Of a stretch of DNA of 55,116 nucleotides, positions 1-9,174 are shown piece by piece. The DNA is from Gemmatimonadota bacterium (lineage in GTDB: Bacteria > Gemmatimonadota > Gemmatimonadetes > Longimicrobiales > Gaopeijiaceae), in the NCBI GenBank assembly GCA_009840215.1, contig VXOC01000140.1, positions 1 to 55,116 of the forward strand, written 5' to 3'. The notes below the pieces were generated by a model, which made no database searches, was not told the DNA's origin, and saw nothing but the letters and a program-made list of their open reading frames with translations. The number at the start of each line of letters is the position of its first letter. Position 1 is the first letter of the stretch. A program made the position numbers and the translations under genes.

Positions 1-181
1 CCCCGTCGGGGTCGCGTCGATGTTTACCTCCCAGCGGGGGGTGGGAGCCAACGTTGGGGTGAGGGAGGAGAGTTGGAGGGGGTGAATGCGCGGTTGCGAA
101 AGATGAGAGTGCCCCAAATCGCGCCAAGGTTGGCAGGTTGGGCCATACACCGTGGGAACCGGTTGAGTGAATGGGGGCGCA

Positions 182-1321
182 ATGGACAACCAACTACTTG
201 AGCAGCTACTGCACGAAGCCGAAGGACCCGACCTCGATTTCAAGCGAGACCAGTATCCGTTCGAAAGAGTCACCAAGGAAACCAAGAGCGAACTACTGAA
301 AGACATACTGGCCTTTGCAAATGCATGGCGACGGACAACTGCATACATTCTCATTGGCGTTGCCGAACGGAAGGGGCAACCTAGTAGAATCGTGGGCGTG
401 GCAAATCACCTTGACGATGCTAGCCTACAACAGTTTGTGAATTCCAAGACCCAGCAACCCGTTGAGTTTTCCTATCGCCCTCTTGCCGTTGGTAGCAAGG
501 AGATCGGGGTCATTGAAATCCCCGTCCAGCAACGTCCGATTTGGATAACAAGAGATTTCGGCAAGGTACGAAAAGAGACGGTTTACCTTAGGCGAGGTAG
601 TTCCACCGATAAAGCCACGCTTGCGGAGATTGTGAGCATGTGCCGATCCACGGCACGGCGACCACCACGTCTTTTCTTGCAGTGGGGAGACTTAAGACAG
701 CGCGCTCTTCTAGGCAGTACGGTAACGGTGGAGACTGTTACCTTGGACCCCGTTCTACCCGTCCAAGCGCCAGTTGATGACAGCAAAGCGCGCATTGGCA
801 TGATTTACACCGATAGGAATGAAGACTACCCACGGCAAGCGGTTGAGTACACGTTCACGAAGGCGTTTCTTTCGCCCCTTGGCGTGGTGTTGCAAAACAA
901 TAGCGAGGTGGTCGCTGAGAGAGTGCTATTCGTCGGAAAGGTGGACAAAGATGGGGAGGTTGTTGTCTGGGGTGATGACTCAATGCCGAATCGGCCGCAT
1001 CGCAGCCGCACCCAAAGCCTACTCTCTGGAATCAACCCGCGCCAGGGGTCCCATGTGGCAGTGGCCGATCCACTTGTGCGAGAGTTTGCAGACCGATGGG
1101 AGGTTACACTCGACTTTGGTAGCGTTCGCCCGCGTGACGAGGTATGGTCAGCTAGCCCCCTTTTCGTCGGTTCAAGGCAATCCACTAGCATTGAGCTTGA
1201 GGGGGAGTTGCGGGCCGACAATTTGCCGGAGCCTATCAAATGTGTGTTGTCCATCAACAACGACAATACGGTGCGAGCTATGACAGAAGACGATGTGAAC
1301 GCTGCCCTTGGCGCACCGTGA
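182..1321 (+). CDS. AlbA_2 (Schlafen-type) domain protein
   Basis: 379 aa. The first ~150 residues show the AlbA_2 pattern: an early DFKRDQYPF motif, the helix LLKDILAFANA, the strand ILIGVAE, and the VYLRRGSSTDKAT strand-turn that closes this fold. AlbA_2 proteins bind nucleic acid or nucleotides and are often regulators or parts of mobile and defence loci. The C-terminal ~220 residues match nothing I recognise. I chose the ATG at 182 over the in-frame GTG at 167 because the conserved domain begins shortly after it; neither has a strong ribosome site. It stands alone and ends before a 340-bp gene-free gap. The family call is good; the cellular role is unknown. Confidence 0.82.
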   Translation: MDNQLLEQLLHEAEGPDLDFKRDQYPFERVTKETKSELLKDILAFANAWRRTTAYILIGVAERKGQPSRIVGVANHLDDASLQQFVNSKTQQPVEFSYRPLAVGSKEIGVIEIPVQQRPIWITRDFGKVRKETVYLRRGSSTDKATLAEIVSMCRSTARRPPRLFLQWGDLRQRALLGSTVTVETVTLDPVLPVQAPVDDSKARIGMIYTDRNEDYPRQAVEYTFTKAFLSPLGVVLQNNSEVVAERVLFVGKVDKDGEVVVWGDDSMPNRPHRSRTQSLLSGINPRQGSHVAVADPLVREFADRWEVTLDFGSVRPRDEVWSASPLFVGSRQSTSIELEGELRADNLPEPIKCVLSINNDNTVRAMTEDDVNAALGAP

Positions 1322-1661
1322 TCATACTCCACCTGGGCCAGCTCCTGCGAAACGGGCTGGGAGACCGCGCGGGGATGTCTATTGATCCGAAGGCTCAAGT
1401 CGCAGATGGGGGACCGTATGTATGGACAGCTGCCAAAGGACCGCGGAGCCGGTGTTTCTGCGGTGGAAGGGGATGGAAAGTGAGCCGGGTAGCGGCGCAC
1501 GGGTTCGGTACATCGCCGTGGGTCCGTCAGGGATAACTTCATGCGGGAGCCCACTTCTTCCACGGCGTGATGGGCCGTTGCGGAACTGCGCCGGGGCCGG
1601 GCCTTCCAGAAGGCTCGGGTTGATCCAATGGGAACCCTGCGGATTGGGGTTGAACAGCTGC
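1322..1661. other. Gene-free gap
   Basis: No open frame here has coding character on either strand. The frames that stay open are rich in Pro, Arg and Ser, as expected of antisense translation of GC-rich DNA. It separates the convergent ends of the AlbA_2 gene and the nuclease gene. No convincing terminator hairpin was seen. Confidence 0.5.
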
Positions 1662-2150
1662 TCAGGGAGCGCTTCGCCCAAGCCTCGTGCATTCCGCGAG
1701 ACGATCGACCTGGGAGAACGTGAAGACCTTGCCCCTGGTGGCGATCAGGAGGTCTTTCATGTCGGCCTTCCGCACCGCGAACCCTCGGCCCGCGATGCAC
1801 GCGATGACCTCGAACCCCGGCCGGTGTGCGTCTTCAAACCCATCGCGGATGGCGGCGAGCCGAAGAACTCGTGCCACCTTGTCTCGCGCCGTCCCGTCGT
1901 CATTGGTCATCTTGGCTTCGATGACTCCCATGGGGGAGTGCGGATCCGGGCAGAAGAAGTCGGGATTCTGTTCCCAACCGGGCATCGATTCGCCCCGGCG
2001 CGACCGGTGGTATGGCACGTTGGCTGAAGACAGATGGTCCTCAATTCGATCCTCGAGCATGTCACCGACGAGTTCACTTACGGAGTCGCGATGGGAGGCA
2101 AACGGTCGGCCGAGAAGCCGCTCATACAGGAGGGCTTCGTATCGGACACC
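1662..2150 (-). CDS. C-terminal part of split PD-(D/E)XK restriction endonuclease
   Basis: This frame is the direct in-phase continuation of the 2151-2708 gene, interrupted only by a TAG at 2151-2153. It stays open for 162 codons after the stop, and its first ATG is at 2060. The catalytic pattern of the PD-(D/E)XK fold is visible: NPDFFCPD, then GVIEAKMTNDDGTARDK (D...ExK). It is the likely restriction partner of the methyltransferase just upstream. Without readthrough it could be made only from an internal start at 2060, giving a 132-aa piece that still holds the catalytic core. Nuclease fold: likely. Type II restriction role: inferred from context. Confidence 0.65.
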   Translation of the reverse strand, partial: GVRYEALLYERLLGRPFASHRDSVSELVGDMLEDRIEDHLSSANVPYHRSRRGESMPGWEQNPDFFCPDPHSPMGVIEAKMTNDDGTARDKVARVLRLAAIRDGFEDAHRPGFEVIACIAGRGFAVRKADMKDLLIATRGKVFTFSQVDRLAECTRLGRSAP

Positions 2151-2708
2151 CTAGCTTGCCACCTGCTTCAGGGATTCGTGGCCACGGGCGGTGTCCACCT
2201 TGTCCAGGCGATGCACCTCGGTCTCGCCGGCTCGCAAAGCGCCTTCCCGGAGCATCTCGCACGCGACGGAAACCAGCGCCCGGATTCTGGTCGCCTGAGT
2301 CGGGGTGTGTCCGACCGTCTTGGCTGGGTCCATGCGTATGGACCGCTCCAGACTTCTTGCGAACCCCTGGTCGATCCGTTCGCCCGTTCGCGTTGTGGTC
2401 ACGCTGGCCCACTCCGGTGGGGACAGTCCCAGAATCGCACGGAGCACAATCAGTGCCATCGGCTCACGGATAACCGCGCGCAGCACCTCGTCTTCGTCCA
2501 AGCGTTCGAATCGCACCGTAGCTTCGGCAAGAGCATCGTATCCCCGGACGAAGGCTTGGTAGGTGACATAGCCCGGACCTCGAGGGAGAACGAGAAAGCT
2601 CGTGAGAGGATCGCGCGTGAGCGCCTCGAAAACCTGCTCCACGTAGTAGTCGATACGGTCCGCTACTTCCGGAAATGACGCCTCGAATGGGAAGCGCTTG
2701 CCCGTCAT
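2151..2708 (-). CDS. N-terminal part of split restriction endonuclease
   Basis: 185 aa ending at a TAG (2151-2153), with the same reading frame continuing as good coding sequence to 1662. Its ATG (2706-2708) overlaps the TGA of the methyltransferase in an ATGA arrangement, so the two are translationally coupled as in many restriction-modification operons. The N-terminal part is mostly helical and has no motif I can name; it probably carries target recognition or dimerisation. The TAG could be a real inactivating mutation, a readthrough site, or a sequencing error. An inactive nuclease beside an intact methyltransferase would leave an orphan methylase. Confidence 0.65.
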   Translation of the reverse strand: MTGKRFPFEASFPEVADRIDYYVEQVFEALTRDPLTSFLVLPRGPGYVTYQAFVRGYDALAEATVRFERLDEDEVLRAVIREPMALIVLRAILGLSPPEWASVTTTRTGERIDQGFARSLERSIRMDPAKTVGHTPTQATRIRALVSVACEMLREGALRAGETEVHRLDKVDTARGHESLKQVAS

Positions 2709-4873
2709 GCCAGGGCGTCCTCGAAGAGTTCCTGTTGGGTGTGCCAGGCACGTACCGTTCGACCCGAAAGTACTCGCTCCGCAACTGGATCAATGTCCGC
2801 AACCTCGTCCATCGACTCGGCAACCCTGTCAATCTTTGCGCGGGTGGACATAGTACGATCCCAGCTGGTCCGAAGCCTCGCCACCACCTGCCGGGTAACG
2901 TGCCCCAGTGCAAGGCAGCGGATGTCGCCTGACCGCGGCTTCATACCGGCGGCCCTGAGCTTGGCCAAGTCGCTCTCAAGAAGCTCTTCGAGACAGTCGG
3001 ATTCTCCGATGGAATTCGTGTCACTCACATCCCTCTCAGATCGGCAGACGAATACGGTATCGACAATGGCGGATTTGGTGCCGCTGATGTGGATGGACCC
3101 GCTCATTTCCGCAGGACAGGGAATCGCGGCCGTGACCATGAGACCGGCATCGAGAATGGCAACCGCCACGGCGTGGTACGCACATCGGCGGTTGTGGTGA
3201 TAGGTAAAGACGAGCGGCGCTCCCGGTTTGAGTGCCGTTGTCATTCTGGCGTACACGGTGGCGAGACCGTCCGTGAAGTGCTCCAGATCACGACCTTCAG
3301 TCGCGTTTCCGGTAAGCTCGTCGCGGTTACGAGTGGACTTCACGGCAAATGCCTCCGTCTCCTCTCCCACCAACCGGCGGAGCCATATGTAGCAGAAATC
3401 CATCAGCTCCGCGTACTGCACGCTGTCGTAGTACGGCGGGTCGGTAAGCACGGCGTCCAACGAGCCGGGCTTGAGCTCGGCTTCCGTGGCTGAACCGCAT
3501 CGCAGGTCCACCCTTCGAGGCCGCTTGCCATTCCCGACCGACCGGTCGCCGATCCACTCGCCCCGGGTGTAGACCCGCTTCCTCCTTCCAGCAGGCACTT
3601 CAAAGGGCCTTACACAGAAGTCCTTCGCGGTCGAGTACTTGGCGATCATGTTGACCCAGCCGCCACTGCCGACCGGCTTGCCATTGCCGCCCAGGATACC
3701 AAGCAGGTTGGCCTCGCACCGAACCAGTCCCACCGGGAACCCGTGCACCGAAAAGAGGTCGAGGGCCTTCAGCGCCATCGTGTCGTACCGAACAAGTAGG
3801 TTGTTATACCGCAACAAGTCCGACAGGTTCGTCGCGAGCGCGCGCCTGACTCGAGCATCCGCCTGGGCTGCTATGAGACCGCAACTGAGCTCCAGGCCGA
3901 GCAGTTGTCGCGAGTTGAACATCTGCCGGTATTTTTCGTATCCCCACCTGTGCAATCTGGATGACTCGTCGCCCGGTGGAATCCGATCTTCCGGAACATA
4001 CTTCAACCGCATGTTCGCGAGAGCCTCATCCGCCTCGGCATACTTGGCCAGGTCATCCGCTGACGGTTCCTTGAAGAACCTGCCCTTGTGCGATCGCTTG
4101 CACTCCGGGCAATGGTACTCGATAGCGAACATCCGATGGCTGAGAGGCCCGTTTTCGATGCATGGAAAGCGGTTCTTGGTTCCGCACGCTGCACACTCCA
4201 CCGATCCCCTTCGGGCCGGCCCCTCGACGACTAGCGAGGAGGTACACGCTGAGCAATGTCCCGGAGATCCGAGTCTCGTTACCTCATTCAATCGCCCGCA
4301 TTCCGCACACGCCAGAACGTGCTTGGGATGCCGGACGCCTTTGGCCACCAGGTATCCCGGAAAGAGATCGATGTCCCGCCGGCAGGAGCGACATGGCTGA
4401 GTCTTGACCCATAGGAAGTACTTGACCTCGGCGCTCCCGCTGCACTTGGCACATTCTGTCTCGTATTGATGACCGATCTGCCTTTGCAGGGTCTCGACAA
4501 GTTCAAGAGCAGCTGTACGGTAGGCGGTAGAGTCGAGATCCTCCAGCTCTCGTCCAACTATCCACCAAGCCATCGGGTTGATGTCCCACCCTATGACATC
4601 TGCACCGAGTCTGTTTGCTTCGATGAGCGGTGTGCCTCCGCCCATGAAGGGATCCGCGACCACCTTCTGCTGCAGCTGATGAGACGAGAAGTAGCTCTGC
4701 GAAAGCTTGGCATCTACGAATTCAGAGAGCATCAAAGCACGAAAGAGAGTACCGGGACGACGTGCAAACCACTTGTGAACGGCAATTATCGGTCTGTAGT
4801 TCTGTTGAATTGCCTTTTCGCGCAGAGCGAGGGCAGCAACAAATGGAACGTCGAATCGCTGTTCTATGCTCAT
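2705..4873 (-). CDS. DUF1156-type adenine-specific DNA methyltransferase with zinc ribbons
   Basis: 722 aa. The N-terminus has the DUF1156 pattern (LREKAIQQNY, then KWFARRPGTLFRA). The S-adenosylmethionine-binding motif I is ADPFMGGGTPLIEA and the catalytic motif IV is DPPYYDSVQY (DPPY), near residue 485. A central region holds several Cys pairs (CAKCSGS, CRSCRRD, CAECG, CSACT, CAACG, CPECKRS), which fit stacked zinc ribbons. Start: the ATG at 4873 lies just after AGGAGG. A TTG at 5014 opens a longer frame, but the extra 47 residues look non-coding. It is coupled by ATGA overlap to the nuclease gene downstream, so a restriction-modification role is likely. DUF1156 methylases also occur in other defence systems, but none of those partner genes is present here. 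Confidence 0.88.
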   Translation of the reverse strand: MSIEQRFDVPFVAALALREKAIQQNYRPIIAVHKWFARRPGTLFRALMLSEFVDAKLSQSYFSSHQLQQKVVADPFMGGGTPLIEANRLGADVIGWDINPMAWWIVGRELEDLDSTAYRTAALELVETLQRQIGHQYETECAKCSGSAEVKYFLWVKTQPCRSCRRDIDLFPGYLVAKGVRHPKHVLACAECGRLNEVTRLGSPGHCSACTSSLVVEGPARRGSVECAACGTKNRFPCIENGPLSHRMFAIEYHCPECKRSHKGRFFKEPSADDLAKYAEADEALANMRLKYVPEDRIPPGDESSRLHRWGYEKYRQMFNSRQLLGLELSCGLIAAQADARVRRALATNLSDLLRYNNLLVRYDTMALKALDLFSVHGFPVGLVRCEANLLGILGGNGKPVGSGGWVNMIAKYSTAKDFCVRPFEVPAGRRKRVYTRGEWIGDRSVGNGKRPRRVDLRCGSATEAELKPGSLDAVLTDPPYYDSVQYAELMDFCYIWLRRLVGEETEAFAVKSTRNRDELTGNATEGRDLEHFTDGLATVYARMTTALKPGAPLVFTYHHNRRCAYHAVAVAILDAGLMVTAAIPCPAEMSGSIHISGTKSAIVDTVFVCRSERDVSDTNSIGESDCLEELLESDLAKLRAAGMKPRSGDIRCLALGHVTRQVVARLRTSWDRTMSTRAKIDRVAESMDEVADIDPVAERVLSGRTVRAWHTQQELFEDALA

Positions 4874-5081
4874 CGCAACCTCCTGGTGACAAGACACTGG
4901 CGCGGGAACGGTCTCGCCCGCATGCCATGCAATGTAACGTGCGGCAGGGTCTGCCCCAAGTGCCTTGCGATGGGGGGAACGAGAGGCCGATGCCACGGAA
5001 GCGCGTTTCTCCAACCGCAGGCGCGCTTGGCTACCGTCAGCCAGCTGTGCTCTCAGCGCTTGGGTCGGTCATCCGTCGTCA

Positions 5082-5130
5082 TATGTCAGCCAGGGTTCAC
5101 ATAAAGGAAACTGTGGTTGACATTCCGCCG
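5082..5130. repeat. Recurrent AT-rich element (copy A1)
   Basis: A ~45-bp stretch beginning ATGTCAGCCAGGG and ending GGTTGACATTCC. It is matched base for base in spacing by 20403-20446 (ATGTCACGCAGAG ... GGTTGTCATTCC). A looser copy ending GTTGACATTTTC lies at about 24283-24310. It sits upstream of the methyltransferase on the minus strand. It may be a promoter or operator, or the footprint of a small mobile element. Confidence 0.5.
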
Positions 5131-5213
5131 ACCTCGAAGTGCCTATTCCGCCGAAGCGGTCCACCCATTCCGAGCGAAGCCGCCCACCGGTCTTCTCTTG
5201 ACGGTCGTCCGTC

Positions 5214-6113
5214 CTATCCTGCCGCGCCCTCTGGCCGCTTCCCCGTGCCTCGCAACTTCGCCACCCGGCCCAGAAGATCGAACCAGAACGGCGCGCCGAG
5301 CGAAACGGCCGCAGCCGTCAGGATCCAACCCATCAGGTGGGCGAGCCAGGTCCCCCAAGACCAGTCTGGAACCCCCTCCCTGACGCCGAACGGATCTTCG
5401 TCCCCCCATCCAACGGGGAACGAGGGGAGGAGAGCGTCGGAGACCTCCAACGAATCGGAGCTCGGCGTCGTGGACGCCATTGAGACCGCCTCCTGCGCAA
5501 CCGAGTAGCGAAGTACGTCGTCCCGCCAGAGGTCGCCCGCCACATGGACCGTGCTCGCGTTGGCGAACAGCGTGACACCCGCTCCGATGGCGAAGATGAT
5601 CCACTGTGTTTGCCTTCGGTTCCAGCCGGAGACGCGGTTCATGCCATCGTCGAACCATGCGGCGATTTCGGTCCGGAGCTCAGCCACCGTCTCCGCTCCC
5701 GTGCTGCTCAACGCACGCAGGGCACGTCCGAGTACGGGGTCGCCGCTCACGTTGCGGATCAAACGTGCCGCGTCGCCTTCGGAACCGTCCGTGGACCGGT
5801 CGTCTTCGGGATCCTCAGTGGACTGGTCTTCGTCACCGTGGGCGAGCAGGTCGACGAGTGCCGACGCGAACGTTCCGGAGCCGATGTACGACGGCAGCTT
5901 CTTCTCGGTCGACAGCGTGCTCACCAGCGGATGGCCGTAGATCTTGGCGGCGTAGTCGGCTCCGATCAGCGTCTGAATCCCCTTCTTCAGGTTCTTCGCC
6001 CGGAGCCCGAAGAACGTGGAGATCCACTCCTTCACGACCGAAGCGAACAGGCTCAGGACGGTGTAGAGGAGGATGAGCCCGAGGGCAACGTCGACGATGG
6101 GATGATCGAACAT
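5214..6113 (-). CDS. Membrane protein of unknown function
   Basis: 299 aa. Residues ~5-25 form a membrane anchor (ALGLILLYTVLSLFASVV) followed by a charged stretch. A second hydrophobic segment is near residue 175 (IIFAIGAGVTLFANA) and a third lies near the C-terminus (MGWILTAAAVSLGAPFWF). Between them is an acidic linker rich in Asp, Glu and Ser. I recognise no family. Start: the ATG at 6111-6113; the open frame extends upstream, but those residues are Ser/Thr/Arg-rich and look non-coding. It is divergent from the gene at 6112 with start codons that overlap, so one of the two starts is probably wrong. Confidence 0.7.
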   Translation of the reverse strand: MFDHPIVDVALGLILLYTVLSLFASVVKEWISTFFGLRAKNLKKGIQTLIGADYAAKIYGHPLVSTLSTEKKLPSYIGSGTFASALVDLLAHGDEDQSTEDPEDDRSTDGSEGDAARLIRNVSGDPVLGRALRALSSTGAETVAELRTEIAAWFDDGMNRVSGWNRRQTQWIIFAIGAGVTLFANASTVHVAGDLWRDDVLRYSVAQEAVSMASTTPSSDSLEVSDALLPSFPVGWGDEDPFGVREGVPDWSWGTWLAHLMGWILTAAAVSLGAPFWFDLLGRVAKLRGTGKRPEGAAG

Positions 6114-6636
6114 GGTCGGGTGTCCTGGAACGGAACCGGTCTTCACCCCAAGGCATGGAACCAAGACGGTGTTGGAGCGTGGACAGCTACGGCTGGTACA
6201 GGACGGGGCCGCGATCGTGGTAGCTGAAGACGGGACAGTCGTGGTGAGCGTGCCCGCCATGCGCCGTGACCGCGAATTCCCAACGGCCCTCTTGGCGCTC
6301 ATCGAGGAAGACGTACGAAGCGCACTTGCGGCGGCGCTTGGGTTCATCCGCTGGGTTCTCGACTACGTGGACTCGCTCGGGCGTCTCTCCCACATCGTGG
6401 TCCTGGGAGCGATTGAGAGTGGATCGATCTACGGATGGCGAACGCGCGCCGAACACGCTGCCAACCCACACAGCATGACCTTGTCGATGGACCAACGCGA
6501 TCTCGTAGTCGTCCCGGAAGAACCGGTTGTTCGACCTCGGGCCTATCTCACCGCGAACCGAGATCAGCTCGTGGAGGACTTGCTTGCACGCCTCCGCCGA
6601 GAGCTACGCACGCCACGCGGCGGGACCATGCTGTGA
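6112..6636 (+). CDS. Hypothetical protein
   Basis: 174 aa, not recognised. The sequence looks coding: hydrophobic strands (AAIVVAEDGTVVVSV, HIVVLGAIESGS) alternate with helices, and the C-terminus ends in a regular basic helix (LVEDLLARLRREL). Its ATG overlaps the start of the divergent membrane gene on the opposite strand, which is unusual. The true start may be further in, or the gene may be the 3' remnant of a longer one. It is followed after 37 bp by another small gene on the same strand, so the two may be one operon. Confidence 0.5.
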   Translation: MVGCPGTEPVFTPRHGTKTVLERGQLRLVQDGAAIVVAEDGTVVVSVPAMRRDREFPTALLALIEEDVRSALAAALGFIRWVLDYVDSLGRLSHIVVLGAIESGSIYGWRTRAEHAANPHSMTLSMDQRDLVVVPEEPVVRPRAYLTANRDQLVEDLLARLRRELRTPRGGTML

Positions 6637-6673
6637 ACCGGCGGCGGTTGGGAACGGGACGGGCCGTCGAATG

Positions 6674-7069
6674 CATGACCTGAAGGAGCTGGATCGCGCC
6701 CGTGAACGATGGAGGCTCGTACGCCGACGGCTGGGCCAGTGTGCCGATGCGAAACACGGGTCCTTGGGACTGGCCCGCCGGACTGAGAGCCTCTCGGCAC
6801 GCCTCTTGATCCTCCCAGGTGACCCGTTCGCAACCGATCTCTCCTTTGACGACGAGTTCTGGAATTGGTGGACGGCGGATGGGCCGTCGCCCTTCGGAAG
6901 TCGTGTTCATTGGACGAACACCGCAGTAACCGTCGATGCTGCGGTGAAGTACAGAGGAAACTCGGAGGAATGGAGCACTCGGGCCGCCTCGGCTCATGTG
7001 CCGCCCCGCTCGGAGTTCCTGGATCTCCCACCGAAGGCCCGCAACCCTCATTCCCGTCTAATCAGGTAA
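6674..7069 (+). CDS. Hypothetical protein
   Basis: 131 aa, not recognised. The N-terminus is a charged helix (LDRARERWRLVRRRLG). The middle contains an acidic aromatic stretch (DDEFWNWWTADG) and the C-terminus is polar. It follows the 6112-6636 gene by 37 bp and converges on the AAA ATPase, overlapping its 3' end by 8 bp. Amino-acid use is more protein-like than in the other frames of this stretch. The call of a real gene is moderate; no function can be suggested. Confidence 0.42.
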   Translation, partial: HDLKELDRARERWRLVRRRLGQCADAKHGSLGLARRTESLSARLLILPGDPFATDLSFDDEFWNWWTADGPSPFGSRVHWTNTAVTVDAAVKYRGNSEEWSTRAASAHVPPRSEFLDLPPKARNPHSRLIR

Positions 7070-8795
7070 CCCGTAAGGATCCGCACCGACAACTCCAGGA
7101 CCCCGTACGTTGACCGCCCACGGAAATAAATGCGATCCAGCGTCTACAAGTCACGCAATGAACACCCTCGTGGAGCGTCACTACCGCCCGCCCGAACGCA
7201 CGAGCCTCGTCGATAGTCACACCCTCCGCCCAAGCATTGTAGTGTGCGCCGATTATGTTGCGCAAATGCAGCCACTTATCTATGTCCTCAACAGTGTCGT
7301 CCAAATCCGAACGCCTCAATGTCTTCCGCACGCCCGGCCACAAGTCGCCGATAGTATAACGGTCTCCGCGTCGCCGTTGCACGGATATTGGCAGTCGGTG
7401 GCTTAGCTCGTCACATATTTCTTCTAGGATTCGCCCCGCTAGTCCGCAGATGTCCCGTGTCGCTCCTTGTCGAATAGCGTCGCGTAGCCGGTGCACGATT
7501 TGCGCAGATACGCCCCGAATTGTAGGCCCGTGCTGATGTGACCACTCAAGGAGGTCTAAGGTCACAATCGGCCGCGAATGTCGGCGACATAGGTCCAACA
7601 ACTGTTCCTTCCAAAGGCGGTCGTGAACTGTGAACACCAATTGCCAGTCCTTAAACTCCGCAAACAGATAGTCCATAACCCTCAGGCGTATACCGGCATC
7701 GATACTCTGGAACACATCATCAAGGACAAACACTCTCGCTTGTCCACGGCGCGCAGACTCTTCGGCAACCGTAAGAACGATCAGGAATGAAAGCAAGTCG
7801 AGGTTGGCTTCAGAGAACACCTGTTGAGGCGAGCACCGAATGCCGTTGACCAATGACACATCAAGCGACAACGACGTGGGCGATAATCGCCCAGGGACAA
7901 GGTCGACCGAATCCACCAATGTCGCAGTCGGCGATGTACGGGTAAAAGCGGAGGTGAGTCTGTCGCTGAAGGTTGCCAAGAGGTCTTGAGGATGCAGGTA
8001 CCTCTTAGGGTTCGGACTCCCCACTCTACGGAGCTTGCGGCGCAGACGTTTTATGGACTGATTGTGAGATCGCAGTGTATCGGTGAGCTTCTTGACGTCC
8101 TCGTTCACAGTGACAGTCATTCCCCTTCTGCGGAGGGCTGCCCGCTGGCGTCCCGACATGCCACCGTAAACATATCGTCGGATAAACTGGTCAAGACCGG
8201 GATCGACTACAGGAACGTCCTCGTAGGGAACCTTCGTTATTCGGGCAAGTTCTTGTGCGACGGTACGGCGGCTAGCCTTCAGCTGAAGCCGTGTTGTCAG
8301 GAGCGTCTCCTGTTGCACGTCGGTGAGCTCCTCCCATGGTTCGCTGGTCCAATCTTGTAAGAAGTCCCGAAAGAAGATCTGCCTGTGGGACTCGGGGGTA
8401 CTCCAAAAGCTAAGGATGTCAGATCGCCTTAGGATCATTGGGGACACCGCGAAGCGGGGATGAGGAACTTCATCAAATTGAAATGCTATGCCATCCCGGT
8501 GGATTGCACGGGTCACCACGGTGTCATCCGACAACGTGACCGAGACGGTCGGGTCACTGGAGGGTGAGACTAGTGAAAACGGCGATGGGACTGACGGACG
8601 GTCAAAGTGCTGACTTCGGTGTATGCGGGCTTGGAGGGCAAACTCGAGTGCATCTACAAGACTCGACTTTCCGGTGCCGTTGGTGCCATGAATCAAAACG
8701 GAGGAAGGGACTGGCGACGTTGGGAACGGCAGGTCTACAGCCTGTGGTATACCACGAAAGGATGCCACATGGAGGTGCTTGACGAAGACGGACAT
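7062..8795 (-). CDS. SMC/RecF-like AAA ATPase
   Basis: 577 aa. It opens with the N-terminal strand and Walker A of the RecF/SMC/OLD group (ASFRGIPQAV, then GTNGTGKSS at ~36-44). The Walker B and D-loop region is near residue 350 (RVFVLDDVFQSIDAG), followed by a switch His (LVFTVHDRLW). A helical region lies between them. The C-terminus carries CVTCRRW...CRCGS, possibly a zinc-binding tail. No TOPRIM domain is visible, unlike OLD nucleases. ATPases of this type drive many defence systems, usually with a nuclease partner. Here the only neighbours upstream are a small unknown gene and relics, so the partner is unclear. Confidence 0.82.
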   Translation of the reverse strand: MSVFVKHLHVASFRGIPQAVDLPFPTSPVPSSVLIHGTNGTGKSSLVDALEFALQARIHRSQHFDRPSVPSPFSLVSPSSDPTVSVTLSDDTVVTRAIHRDGIAFQFDEVPHPRFAVSPMILRRSDILSFWSTPESHRQIFFRDFLQDWTSEPWEELTDVQQETLLTTRLQLKASRRTVAQELARITKVPYEDVPVVDPGLDQFIRRYVYGGMSGRQRAALRRRGMTVTVNEDVKKLTDTLRSHNQSIKRLRRKLRRVGSPNPKRYLHPQDLLATFSDRLTSAFTRTSPTATLVDSVDLVPGRLSPTSLSLDVSLVNGIRCSPQQVFSEANLDLLSFLIVLTVAEESARRGQARVFVLDDVFQSIDAGIRLRVMDYLFAEFKDWQLVFTVHDRLWKEQLLDLCRRHSRPIVTLDLLEWSHQHGPTIRGVSAQIVHRLRDAIRQGATRDICGLAGRILEEICDELSHRLPISVQRRRGDRYTIGDLWPGVRKTLRRSDLDDTVEDIDKWLHLRNIIGAHYNAWAEGVTIDEARAFGRAVVTLHEGVHCVTCRRWIAFISVGGQRTGSWSCRCGSLRVT

Positions 8796-9174
8796 GTTTC
8801 GTCCCTATTTGTGAGAGTGAATGGTGCCCATGTTCCCAAGGTAAGTCGGGCATTGGGGCTTGTCGAGTGCCGCAGTCGTGGGAGACTTTTCGGGGCCACG
8901 TCGTAGCGACCGTGGCCACGCAGCGCACTCGACCTCCCTCGTCTGAATCGACGATGAGGAACAGGTGAGCGAAACAGTCCGGGTCAGGGCACCGTCTCTG
9001 CGCAGCTTCCAGATTCAGTCCGTCGCGTGTGTGCAAGAACAAGGTCCGGCACCGCCAATGGATCGACGAGCGCGTGCTGGCGGCACGTCGGACTCCGGAT
9101 GCGTGCTGGGTGTGTTGTCCTTGCGGCGATGTTTCGAGTACTCCGACGATCGCAGTTTCCTTGACCTCGTGTCC
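8796..9174 (-). pseudogene. Possible zinc-finger gene remnant
   Basis: The frame stays open directly after the stop of the 9175-9555 gene and runs into the 5' end of the AAA ATPase. It contains a Cys-rich stretch, RRCPDPDCFAHLFLIVD and later RVRCVAT...SHDCGT, that resembles the zinc-binding N-terminus seen in DUF4145-type proteins. No ATG start lies in the frame; the first usable start is a TTG at 9042. I read it as a decayed fragment, not a working gene. Evidence is weak and rests on the Cys pattern. Confidence 0.25.

Noticed and set aside
1-120. Terminal repeat between the two window ends
   Set aside because: Both ends are GC-rich with G or C runs but show no shared word long enough to mean an attachment site.
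826-1800. Long minus-strand frame opposite the AlbA_2 gene
   Set aside because: Ser/Arg/Pro-rich antisense translation; the plus-strand gene has a recognisable domain.
2705-4873. Assignment of the methyltransferase to a multi-gene DUF1156 defence system
   Set aside because: None of the expected large ATPase or helicase partners is next to it; a simple restriction-modification pair fits better.
5143-5658. Minus-strand frame alternative to the membrane protein
   Set aside because: Arg/Gly-rich shadow; the 5214-6113 frame has clear membrane helices.
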